In this document: positions 40,139 through 47,545 of the stretch, one piece after another | Layout of the letters: every line of letters begins with the position of its first letter | How positions within the stretch are numbered: the first letter of the stretch is position 1 | Assembly (NCBI GenBank): GCA_000620205.1 | Contig: JHVP01000009.1 | Location: 152,003 to 216,002 of the forward strand | DNA: 64,000 nt | Direction of reading: 5' to 3' | From: Geodermatophilaceae bacterium URHA0031 | GTDB taxonomy: Bacteria; Actinomycetota; Actinomycetes; Mycobacteriales; Geodermatophilaceae | The notes under the pieces: generated by a model | What the model was told of the DNA's origin: nothing | Databases searched by the model: none | Seen by the model: the letters and a program-made list of their open reading frames with translations, nothing else | Made by a program: the position numbers and the translations under genes

Positions 40139-41192
40139 CACCGACCTGGTCGTGGAGACCGTCCGGGACATCCTGACCTCGTTCGAGCCGTTCGTGCTGA
40201 CGGCCGAGCGGCCGTGGGACGCCGGGCTGTGGAGCGCGCTGGCCGAGGCGGGGATGACCGGTGTCGGGCTGCCGGAGGAGGCCGGCGGCTCCGGCGGCGA
40301 TCTGGCCGACGCCGTCGCCATTGTGGCCACTTTGGCGCAGGGGGCCGCGGCGGTGCCGGTGGCCGAGCAGCTGCTGGTCGCCGCCCCCGCCGTCCTGGCC
40401 GCCGACCTCGACCTGCCCGCCCCCGACGAGCCGCTGTCGATCGCGGTGGACGGGGCCGTCACCGCCGAGCCCCGGGACGACGGCGACGGCCCGGGCAGCT
40501 GGACCCTCACCGGGACGGCGACCGATGTCGCGTGGGCCGGGGTCGCGCGGCACCTGGTGGTGCTGGCCACGAGCCCGGTCGGGCCGGTGCTGGCGCTGGT
40601 CGACGTCACCGGCCGGGAGACGACGCACGCGGCCAACCTGGCCGGCGAGCCGCGCGGCTCGCTGGTGTTCGACGGCGTGACCTGCGCCGGTGCGCTGCTC
40701 ACCGACGCCCGGGCCGACGAGCTGCGCGCCCGGTACGCCCTGGCCCGCGCGGTGCAGCTGTCCGCGGCGCTGGAGCAGGTGCTCGGCTGGACGGTGCAGT
40801 ACGCGGGGGAGCGGGTGCAGTTCGGCCGCCCGCTGGGCCGGTTCCAGGCGATCCAGATGGAGCTGGCCGAGATGGCCGGGGAGGTCACCGCCGTCGCCGC
40901 GCTGGTCGACTCGGCGGTCCAGGCGACCGAGCGCGGGGAGTCGCTGGTGCCGGCCGCCGCGGCGGCCAAGGTCCGCGCCGGAGCCGCCGTCGAGGTGGTC
41001 GCCCGGCTGGCGCACCAGGTGCACGGCGCGATCGGGTTCACCCAGGAGCACCGGCTGCACCACCTCACCCGGCGCTGCTGGTCCTGGCGGGACGAGGCCG
41101 GCACCGAGCTGGCCTGGTCGCGGGTGCTCGGCGAGCGGCTGCTCGCCGACGGCCCTGACGCGCTCTGGCCGGCGCTCACCCGCGTCGTGTGA
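40125..41192 (+). CDS. Acyl-CoA dehydrogenase, second of a pair
   Basis: 355 residues, GTG after AGGAG. It has the helical N-terminal domain (SALAEAGMTGVGLPEEAGGS), a weak middle beta-domain and the C-terminal FGRPLGRFQAIQMELAEM / HQVHGAIGFTQEHRLHHLTR helices of FadE-type proteins. The FAD-contacting motif of the first gene (SEPDSGSD) is not evident here. This fits the degenerate partner subunit of a heterotetramer. Overlaps the GGCT-like gene by 14 bases and the start of the GNAT frame, indicating one operon. Confidence 0.83.
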   Translation: MSSTDTDLVVETVRDILTSFEPFVLTAERPWDAGLWSALAEAGMTGVGLPEEAGGSGGDLADAVAIVATLAQGAAAVPVAEQLLVAAPAVLAADLDLPAPDEPLSIAVDGAVTAEPRDDGDGPGSWTLTGTATDVAWAGVARHLVVLATSPVGPVLALVDVTGRETTHAANLAGEPRGSLVFDGVTCAGALLTDARADELRARYALARAVQLSAALEQVLGWTVQYAGERVQFGRPLGRFQAIQMELAEMAGEVTAVAALVDSAVQATERGESLVPAAAAAKVRAGAAVEVVARLAHQVHGAIGFTQEHRLHHLTRRCWSWRDEAGTELAWSRVLGERLLADGPDALWPALTRVV

Positions 41193-41216
41193 ACACGGCC
41201 CCCCGTGCCCCCCACC

Positions 41217-41240
41217 CCTCGCGAGCTCGGGGCGAGCCCC
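41217..41240. repeat. Inverted copy of the 21345 hairpin element
   Basis: About 24 bases (from CCCCTCGCGAGCTCGGGG onward) are the reverse complement of the inner part of the terminator at 21332-21380. Here the copy lies between the second acyl-CoA dehydrogenase and the GNAT gene. Confidence 0.65.
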
Positions 41241-41245
41241 TGCAC

Positions 41246-41848
41246 GTGGACCGAATCCGGCCGTACCGGGCGGCGGACCGGGCCGCGGTCTACGACGTCT
41301 GCGTGCGCACCGCGGCCGCCGGTGAGGACGCCCGCGGCCGGTGGTCCACCGACGACCTGATGCCGGACCTGTTCGCCGGCCCGTACGTCGAGCTCGAGCC
41401 GTCCCTGGCCTTCGTACTGGACGACGGGCAGCGGGCGGTCGGCTACGTGGTCGGCACCGCGGACACCGCCGGGTTCGTTCGGGCCTGGCAGCGGGACTGG
41501 CTGCCGCGGCTGGCCGACCGGTACCCGGCGCCCCCGGACCCGCCGCGGACGGCCGAGGAGGCGATGGTCGCGCTGCTGCACCGGCCCGAGCGGATGATCC
41601 GGCCGGAGCTGGCCGCGTACCCGGCGCACCTGCACATCGACCTGCTGCCGGCCCACCAGGGGGCGGGCCACGGGCGGGCGCTGATCGACACGTTCCGGGC
41701 TGCTGCGGCCCGCGCCGGAGCGGCCGCGCTCCACCTCGGCGTCGACCCGGCGAACCACCGGGCCCGCGCCTTCTACGACCACCTCGGGTTCACCGAGATC
41801 GCCGTCCCCGACCCGGGCGTGACCTACCTGGGCCTCCCGACGTCCTGA
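41246..41848 (+). CDS. GNAT family N-acetyltransferase
   Basis: About 200 residues from GTG 41246. IRPYRAADRAAVYDVCVRTA is the first strand-helix, and HLHIDLLPAHQGAGHGRALI is the acetyl-CoA loop (QGAGHGR). HLGVDPANHRARAFYDHLGF is the usual C-terminal strand and helix. The length of ~200 with a middle insertion (PAPPDPPRTAEEAMVALLH) fits the Spt10/Eis-like group of small GNATs. Acceptor unknown. A GTG at 41189 overlapping the previous stop would add 19 residues encoded by a dispersed repeat, which is less likely. Confidence 0.82.
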   Translation: MDRIRPYRAADRAAVYDVCVRTAAAGEDARGRWSTDDLMPDLFAGPYVELEPSLAFVLDDGQRAVGYVVGTADTAGFVRAWQRDWLPRLADRYPAPPDPPRTAEEAMVALLHRPERMIRPELAAYPAHLHIDLLPAHQGAGHGRALIDTFRAAAARAGAAALHLGVDPANHRARAFYDHLGFTEIAVPDPGVTYLGLPTS

Positions 41849-41849
41849 T

Positions 41850-41881
41850 CTCCTGCGCTTTCGCGCGCGAAAGCGCAGGAG
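41850..41881. terminator. Perfect 32-bp palindrome terminator
   Basis: Half-site CTCCTGCGCTTTCGCG and its exact complement surround the TTTCGCGCGCGAAA core, two bases after the GNAT stop and 28 before the convergent gene's stop. A single-unit member of the 24-bp family. Confidence 0.8.
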
Positions 41882-41908
41882 GTCCTGTGTGAGGGCGCGG
41901 GAGCGCTG

Positions 41909-42532
41909 TCACACCGTCTCGGGGATGCGCAGGCGGGCGATCACGAGGTCGAGCTCGGCCACCTCGGTGATCCGGCCGCCCATCGACCGGGAGTACTCGG
42001 CCTGCAGCTGGTCGGCACGCTGCCCGGCGGACGTCATGGCGTCCCGGTCGACGTAGTTCACCGATGCCACCGCCCGGCCGGTCAGCCGGTCCACCATCAG
42101 GCTGACGCTGGAGAAGCCGGGCAGCTCCTCGATCCGGGGGAGCAGCGCCATCCGGAAGGTCGCGATGTCCTCCTCGACGGTGGCCGGGTCGCGGAGCGAC
42201 GTCCAGGTCACCCGGCAGCAGGCGTGGTCAGCGGCCTGCCGGGCCCGGTGCATGACCGCGACCTCCCACTGCGCGACCAGGGGCACCGCACCGAGCAGCT
42301 TGCCGACCTGGGCGCGGTTGGGGCGCATGGCCTGCTCGCTGGCCTTGAGCGCCGCCTCGGTCTCCCACCCGGTGGTGACGATGCAGCGGCCCGAGCGGGG
42401 CCCGACGAGCATCGACATGCCGGTGCAGCCGTCCAGCCCGGTCGTCGCGGGCAGCCACTCCTCCTGGACGAACCTGGTCGCCTCGTCGAGTGCTCGTGGG
42501 TTCCCGCGCAGCGTGGCGGTTCGGGCGTACAT
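41909..42532 (-). CDS. ABM-like dimeric alpha-beta barrel protein, copy A
   Basis: 207 residues made of two ferredoxin-like ABM (antibiotic-biosynthesis-monooxygenase-type) repeats: YARTATLRGNPRALDEATRF at the start, and FRMALLPRIEELPGFSSVSL in the second half. The only close relative here is the gene at 61515, with the same length and motif order. ABM folds bind small aromatics or heme, but no active-site His or Asn is obvious. GGGGAG precedes ATG 42532. Function unknown. Confidence 0.72.
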   Translation of the reverse strand: MYARTATLRGNPRALDEATRFVQEEWLPATTGLDGCTGMSMLVGPRSGRCIVTTGWETEAALKASEQAMRPNRAQVGKLLGAVPLVAQWEVAVMHRARQAADHACCRVTWTSLRDPATVEEDIATFRMALLPRIEELPGFSSVSLMVDRLTGRAVASVNYVDRDAMTSAGQRADQLQAEYSRSMGGRITEVAELDLVIARLRIPETV

Positions 42533-42722
42533 CCGCAGCTCCCCTCGGCCGGCCGTGCCCCGGCAGCACCGTCGCAGCTGCGACTCTGCCCGGCCGCTCA
42601 CCGCTGCGGGAACCGCCCTGCGATACCGACCCGTTCCGCAAGCGGCGGTTCGCGACTGTCCGAGACCGGGCTGCGACAGCAGGGCTGCGGGGCCGCCCGA
42701 CGAGGACGGCCCCGCTCCCGGC

Positions 42723-44048
42723 TCAGCCGAGCAGCACCTCCCGGATGACCTCGTGCAGGTGGGTGTTCGGGTAGTAGCCGACGAGCTCCTCGCTCCGCGG
42801 GCCCACCGCCGTCACCACCGTCGGCGCGCCGGTGTGCGCGGTCGTCGTCCAGTCCAGCACGAAGTCCTTGTCGCTGCCGGCGACGGCGAACGGACCGTCC
42901 TCACCGGAGACCGTCTCGCCCGCGGCCGGCGTCTCCTGCGGCAGGGTCCCGCCCGGGCCGCTCTCGTCGGCCGGGTCGACGTCCTCGATGGTCAGCCCGC
43001 CGGTCTCGTGGTCACCGGTGACGATCAGCAGCGTGTCCGGGTGCTCCTCGACGTAGTCCCGGGCGACCTGGACGGCGGCCTCGAGCGAGCGCAGCGCCTG
43101 CAGCATCCGGGTGCCGTTGTTGTCGTGCGCCATCTCGTCGATGCCCTCTTCCTCGATGAGCAGGAAAAAGCCGTCCTCGTCCTGGGACAGCACGTCCAGG
43201 GCCTTGGTGGCCATGTCGGCCAGCGGGACGACGGGCGCGTACTCGTCGCCCTCGCCCTCCGGCCGCATCTGGAACATCTCCTCGTTGGCGAACAGCCCGA
43301 GGAGGTGGTCGGAGTCGGCCGCGGCGAACTCGGCGGCGGTGCTCACGTACTCGTAGCCCAGCCCCTCGGCCTCGGCGATCAGGTCGCCCTGGGTGCTCAC
43401 CGACACCTCCGGGTCCTCGGTGTCACCTGCCCGGGGCGGGTAGGCGCCCTCGTCCCCGGCCGGCAGCCACCGGTCCTCGCCGCCGCCCAGGATGACCTGC
43501 GGCTTGGTGACCTCCAGGTACTGGCGGGCGATGTCGTCCTGCGCGGCGCGGTCGGTGCTGTTGCTGAAGAACGCCGCCGGGGTGGCATCGGTGACCTGCG
43601 CCGTCGTCACCAGCCCGGTGGCCAGGCCCGCCTGCTGGGCCTCACCACCGATGGTGGGGAGCGGGTTGCCGTCGACGTCGACGCTGACCGCACCGTTGTA
43701 GGTCTTCACCCCGGTCGCCCACGCGCTCGCGCCGGCCGCGGAGTCGGTGACGGTGTCCTCCGGGTCGCGCGGGTCGGTCGTCTGCAGTCCGGTGACGCCG
43801 AGGGTGTTCATGAGCAGCTCACCGTCGAAGCCGACCTGGTCCAGCCGGCCGGCCTCGCGCTGGGCCGCCGCCATGCCGTCGCCGTTGATGAAGATGACGC
43901 TCTGCGGGTGGTGGCCGTGGCCGTGCCCGTCCCCGCCGGCGGAGGCGGCGGAGGGCAGCAGGACGACGACACCGCCACCGACGAGCGTGGCGGCGACGCA
44001 GAGCGGCAGTGTCCGGCGCCGCAGGCGCCGGGTTCTCGTGGTCGACAT
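42723..44048 (-). CDS. Secreted alkaline phosphatase
   Basis: 441 residues. The N-terminus (RRLRRRTLPLCVAATLVGGG) is a signal peptide, with cleavage near AASA. The metal and nucleophile sites of PhoA-type phosphatases are present: INGDGM, the nucleophile Ser in TVTDSAAGASAWATG, EEEGIDEMAHDN and VTGDHETGG. It releases phosphate from organic esters outside the membrane. ATG 44048 has AAGGGGAG six bases upstream. A His/Gly-rich stretch follows the signal peptide. Confidence 0.88.
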   Translation of the reverse strand: MSTTRTRRLRRRTLPLCVAATLVGGGVVVLLPSAASAGGDGHGHGHHPQSVIFINGDGMAAAQREAGRLDQVGFDGELLMNTLGVTGLQTTDPRDPEDTVTDSAAGASAWATGVKTYNGAVSVDVDGNPLPTIGGEAQQAGLATGLVTTAQVTDATPAAFFSNSTDRAAQDDIARQYLEVTKPQVILGGGEDRWLPAGDEGAYPPRAGDTEDPEVSVSTQGDLIAEAEGLGYEYVSTAAEFAAADSDHLLGLFANEEMFQMRPEGEGDEYAPVVPLADMATKALDVLSQDEDGFFLLIEEEGIDEMAHDNNGTRMLQALRSLEAAVQVARDYVEEHPDTLLIVTGDHETGGLTIEDVDPADESGPGGTLPQETPAAGETVSGEDGPFAVAGSDKDFVLDWTTTAHTGAPTVVTAVGPRSEELVGYYPNTHLHEVIREVLLG

Positions 44049-44174
44049 GACTCCCCTTGGTGCGGGCGGCGCCCGCGGTCGGTGTGGTCGGACTGTGAGC
44101 AGCCTGCGAGCCCACTGTGACCTGCGCCACTCGACCTGTCGATGAGTTCGCCGGTTCGCGGCGGTCTTCCCCTC

Positions 44175-44759
44175 ATGACGACGACGACACCGCTCGACCT
44201 CACCTCCTCGGTCGCCGAGGTCAACCGCGTCGTGACGGCGGTGGCCGACGACCAGCTCGCCGGCCCGACACCGTGCGCCGAGACGTCCGTGGCCGCACTG
44301 CTGGACCACCTGCACGGACTGGCCGTCGGGCTGCGACTGGCGGCGCTGAAGCAGCCCACCGGGGCGCCGAGCGCCTCCGCCGACGTGCCGGCGGACTGGC
44401 GCACCCGCATCCCGCGCGAGCTCGACGAGCTGGCCGACGCCTGGCGCGACCCGGCCGCCTGGGAGGGCACCTCCGAACCCGGCGGCATCGCGCTGCCGGC
44501 GGCCTGGGCCGGGCGGGTGGCGCTCAACGAGGTGCTGGTGCACGGCTGGGACCTCGCGGTGGCCACCGGCCGGCACTACGCGCCCGACCCGGCCGCGGTG
44601 CGCGCCTGCATCGACTACGGGCGTGAGTTCGCGGCCGCGGCGCCGGAGGCCCGGAACTCGATCTACGGGCCGGAGGTCGCGGTGCCGGCGGACGCGCCGG
44701 AGCTGGACCAGCTGCTCGGGCTCACCGGCCGTGACCCGGGCTGGCGCCCCGCGGGCTGA
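44175..44759 (+). CDS. TIGR03086-type DinB/mycothiol-related metal-binding protein
   Basis: 194 residues. The N-terminal helix PTPCAETSVAALLDHLHGL with its His is typical of the TIGR03086 and mycothiol-dependent maleylpyruvate isomerase N-terminal fold. NEVLVHGWDLAVATG supplies the second His-Trp metal motif. Members are mycothiol- or bacillithiol-linked transferases of unknown substrate. The last 97 bases overlap the convergent gene at 44663. Confidence 0.8.
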   Translation: MTTTTPLDLTSSVAEVNRVVTAVADDQLAGPTPCAETSVAALLDHLHGLAVGLRLAALKQPTGAPSASADVPADWRTRIPRELDELADAWRDPAAWEGTSEPGGIALPAAWAGRVALNEVLVHGWDLAVATGRHYAPDPAAVRACIDYGREFAAAAPEARNSIYGPEVAVPADAPELDQLLGLTGRDPGWRPAG

Positions 44760-45508
44760 CCGGTCCCCGGCCACTCCTGGGTGTCCCGGCCCAGCGCGAC
44801 CGCGGCCGGGAGCCGCAGGGTGGCGGTGAGCCAGAGCAGCAGGTCGTGCAGCCGCAGTCGGGTCAGCCGGTGCCTGAGCAGGCCGGCGACGACGTCCTCC
44901 AGGGCGTCGAAGGCCTCGGCGTTGGTCCGCAGCTCCCGGTGGACGACGGCGGCGACCCCGCTGTCGCCCTCCACCAGGTGCGGCACGAGCTGCAGCCAGC
45001 TGGTGCGGGTGACCACGGGCACCAGCGCGGGCGCGCGGTGGTGCAGTGCGGCCACGACGTAACGGCCGTGCGGGCCGGGCGGCTCACCGAGCGTCCGCAG
45101 CGCCGCGCCGACGGTGCCCGGCTCACCGAGCACGGAGACCTCGTCGTCCGGCAGGTCCCAGAACGGCCGGCCGCCCGCCCGGGCGGCCATCGCGACGGCC
45201 GTCGGCTCGACCTCGTCCAGCGCCCGGCGCACCGTCGCCCAGCCGTCCGGGTCCAGCCGGCCGTGTAGCCCCTCGGCGACCAGCACGTCGTCGTCCCCGA
45301 GCGGGCCGACCGGCACCGGCCGGCGGTCGAAGCGCTCGAAGCCGAAGGCCGGTACCACCACCCAGCGCCCCTCCCGCTCGATGGGGGAGCGGTAGCGCAG
45401 CGGCCGCCGCCCCCGGGCGTACCCGAGGACGGCGGCGAGCGCGGTGTCCCACGGCACCGGGTCGGGTCCTGCGCTGGGGAGGGCGAACGCCGGCCGGTCG
45501 GAGGACAT
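44663..45508 (-). CDS. DUF6308-like conserved protein
   Basis: 281 residues, soluble. The N-terminal GYARGRRPLRYRSP and middle DGWATVRRALDEV segments recall the DUF6308 family, but I am not certain of the assignment. No catalytic motif or membrane segment. The C-terminal ~35 residues (GTGQPAGRQPGSRPVSPSSW) are low-complexity and are read through the 3' end of the facing TIGR03086 gene. The true protein may effectively end earlier. Confidence 0.6.
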   Translation of the reverse strand: MSSDRPAFALPSAGPDPVPWDTALAAVLGYARGRRPLRYRSPIEREGRWVVVPAFGFERFDRRPVPVGPLGDDDVLVAEGLHGRLDPDGWATVRRALDEVEPTAVAMAARAGGRPFWDLPDDEVSVLGEPGTVGAALRTLGEPPGPHGRYVVAALHHRAPALVPVVTRTSWLQLVPHLVEGDSGVAAVVHRELRTNAEAFDALEDVVAGLLRHRLTRLRLHDLLLWLTATLRLPAAVALGRDTQEWPGTGQPAGRQPGSRPVSPSSWSSSGASAGTATSGP

Positions 45509-45516
45509 GGGAGGGG

Positions 45517-45837
45517 TCAGCCCGCGGGGCTGACGTCCTCCACGTCGAAGCTGGCCATCGTCGCCCCGCCGGTGGCGAAGGTGCCGACGTCGGCACCCGC
45601 GGCCCGGCCGGCCTCGGAGCTCATGCCGGCGCCCATCGCCTCGGCGGAGGCGAAGTCCAGCTCGGCGACCAGGTACGGAGCCGGCGTGCTGGGGTCCAGC
45701 GAGGCGGCGTGACCGATGGAGAACCGCTGCAGGCCGGGGATGGCATGGACCAGCCCGACGTGCACGTCGCGGTAGTGCCGGTCGAACTCGGCGGGGTCGG
45801 TGGGCTGGCCGTACTGGACGACGAGGCGGTGCACCAT
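45517..45837 (-). CDS. EthD family protein
   Basis: 106 residues. HRLVVQYGQPTDPAEFDRHY, then HAIPGLQRFSIGHAAS, is the standard EthD/ABM dimeric barrel start. The end carries TFATGGATMASFDVEDV. EthD proteins accompany oxidative or quinone metabolism, though the exact role is unknown. It sits 8 bases from the DUF6308-like gene and 89 bases from the reductase upstream. GGGAG lies about 10 bases before the ATG. Confidence 0.82.
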   Translation of the reverse strand: MVHRLVVQYGQPTDPAEFDRHYRDVHVGLVHAIPGLQRFSIGHAASLDPSTPAPYLVAELDFASAEAMGAGMSSEAGRAAGADVGTFATGGATMASFDVEDVSPAG

Positions 45838-45926
45838 GCGGGGCTGCTCCCTCTGTTCGGTCCGGGCCTCGGTGCCCGGCTCGCCGGCCAGCGAACCAGA
45901 CGCCGGGCGGTCGTGGACGGCGCGGG

Positions 45927-46967
45927 TCAGCGGTGGCCGATGCCGCCGGGGCCGTGCTCGGCCGGGACCTCCTCGCCGGCGGCGACCGGGCCCGGCGGCG
46001 TGCCGTCGCCGAACGGGCTGCCGCCGAGCTCCTCGCGGCCGTGCGGGGTCAGCCAGCCCGACGTGTCCGGACCCAGCGGGATGACCTGGGTGGGGTTGAT
46101 GTCGGCGTGCACGACGTAGTAGTGCTCCTTGATCTGCGGGAAGTCGGTGGTGTCGCCGAAGCCCGGGGTCTGGAACAGGTCGCGCGCGTAGGCCCACAGC
46201 GCCGGCATCTCGGTCAGCTTCTGCCGGTTGGCCTTGAAGTGGCCGTGGTAGACGGCGTCGAACCGGGCGAGCGTGGTGAACAGCCGGACGTCGGCCTCGG
46301 TGATGCTGCCGCCCATCAGGAACCGCCGGCCCGACAGCCGCTCCTCCAGCCAGTCCAGCGCCGTCCAGAGCCGGTCGTAGGCTGCGTCGTAGGCACGCTG
46401 GGACCCGGCGAACCCGCAGCGGTAGACCCCGTTGTTGACCTCGGTGTAGACGCGCTGCATGACCTCGTCCATCTCCGCCCGCAGGTGCTCGGGGTAGAGG
46501 TCCGGGGCGCCGGTGCGGTGGAACTCGGTCCACTGCGTGGAGAAGTCCAGCGTCATCTGCATGAAGTCGTTGGTCACGACGGCCTTGGTGGGCAGGTCCA
46601 CCATCGCCGGCACCGTGATGCCGCGCGGGTACCCCGGGTCGCGGGCGAAGAACGCCTCCTGCAGCCGCTCGTAGCCCAGCACCGGGTCCCGGCCGCCGGG
46701 GTCCAGGTCGAAGGTCCAGCTGCGCTCGTCGTGGGTCGGACCGCAGATGCCCATCGAGATCACCGGCTCCAGGCCGAGCAGCCGCCGGACGATCGCGGCG
46801 CGGTTGGCCCACGGGCAGGCCCGGGCGATCACCAGCCGGTAGCGGTCGGCCTCCACCGGCCAGCCGCTCGACCCGTCGGCGGTGATCCGGTCGGTGATGT
46901 AGTTCGAGTCGCGCTGGTACTCCTGGCCCGGCTCGACGTAGCCGCTGCCGCTCTCCTCGGTGCTCAC
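45927..46967 (-). CDS. Glutathionyl/mycothiolyl-hydroquinone reductase (ECM4/YqjG type)
   Basis: 346 residues of GST superfamily. The active-site motif ARACPWANRA has Cys50, and ITVPAMVDLPTKAVVTNDF is the thiol-substrate pocket. LFTTLARFDAVYHGHFKANR is the conserved C-terminal helix of this Xi-class family. These enzymes remove a thiol from quinol conjugates. In a mycothiol-using actinobacterium the thiol is presumably mycothiol (inference). GTG start with AAGGCT 6 bases upstream, so leaderless expression is likely. Confidence 0.87.
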   Translation of the reverse strand: MSTEESGSGYVEPGQEYQRDSNYITDRITADGSSGWPVEADRYRLVIARACPWANRAAIVRRLLGLEPVISMGICGPTHDERSWTFDLDPGGRDPVLGYERLQEAFFARDPGYPRGITVPAMVDLPTKAVVTNDFMQMTLDFSTQWTEFHRTGAPDLYPEHLRAEMDEVMQRVYTEVNNGVYRCGFAGSQRAYDAAYDRLWTALDWLEERLSGRRFLMGGSITEADVRLFTTLARFDAVYHGHFKANRQKLTEMPALWAYARDLFQTPGFGDTTDFPQIKEHYYVVHADINPTQVIPLGPDTSGWLTPHGREELGGSPFGDGTPPGPVAAGEEVPAEHGPGGIGHR

Positions 46968-46973
46968 GCCCCC

Positions 46974-46979
46974 AGCCTT
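46974..46979 (-). promoter_or_regulatory. Candidate leaderless -10 (AAGGCT) for the hydroquinone reductase
   Basis: Minus strand AAGGCT, 6 bases, then GTG 46967. Confidence 0.3.
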
Positions 46980-47120
46980 CCCGACCGGGCGACGGCGCGC
47001 CGGGTGACCGGTGCGTGAGCGGCTGCCAGCTGAGCGTGGCGCCCGGCGCCGGGGGCGTGTCACTCGGCCGGCGGGCTCGGAGGCTGGTCCCGTCACCCGG
47101 AACAGACGGCGACGGTCGCC

Positions 47121-47126
47121 TAGCCT
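47121..47126 (+). promoter_or_regulatory. Candidate leaderless -10 (TAGCCT) for the 89-residue membrane protein
   Basis: TAGCCT, exactly 6 bases, then ATG 47133, with no ribosome site; one of the clearest examples in the window. Confidence 0.5.
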
Positions 47127-47132
47127 GGGTCC

Positions 47133-47402
47133 ATGGCCGCCAACCCCGCCCGCCCTGCCTGGTTCGCCAACGTCGGGGTGCAGCTGCTCGCCGGGGCGGC
47201 GGCGGTCTACAACGCCGTGCAGCTGGTCCTCAAGCTGGTCGACGGCCGGTACGGGGACGCCTTCCTCAGCTTCGCCTGGACCGTGCTGTTCGGGTACGTG
47301 GTCCTGGAGTCGCTGCGCTTCCGCCGGGTGCAGCAGCGGGAGGAGGCCGCGGCCGAGGAGAACCCGTCGGAGCCCTCGCGGCCGGTCGAGCCGACCGACT
47401 GA
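47133..47402 (+). CDS. Small two-helix membrane protein, 89 residues
   Basis: Two hydrophobic stretches (VGVQLLAGAAAVYNAVQLVL and AFLSFAWTVLFGYVVLESL) are followed by a polar Glu/Pro tail. No family recognised. TAGCCT 6 bases upstream supports the start. Between the reductase and the secreted nuclease; probably monocistronic. Confidence 0.72.
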   Translation: MAANPARPAWFANVGVQLLAGAAAVYNAVQLVLKLVDGRYGDAFLSFAWTVLFGYVVLESLRFRRVQQREEAAAEENPSEPSRPVEPTD

Positions 47403-47545
47403 CCGGGTCCGGACGACGCGCGGTCCGGATCCAGTTCGCCTCGACGCGTCACGGAGTGCTTACTTAGGGTCAGTTGACCGTGCACAGCAGCTGCTCACGC
47501 TGTGCCTGGTCCTGCCGACCGAGTCACCCTCCGAGAGGACCGTTC

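Noticed and set aside
40320..40337. GTGGCCAC palindrome inside the second acyl-CoA dehydrogenase as a regulatory site
   Set aside because: It is fully explained by codons of a conserved helix (IVATLAQGA).
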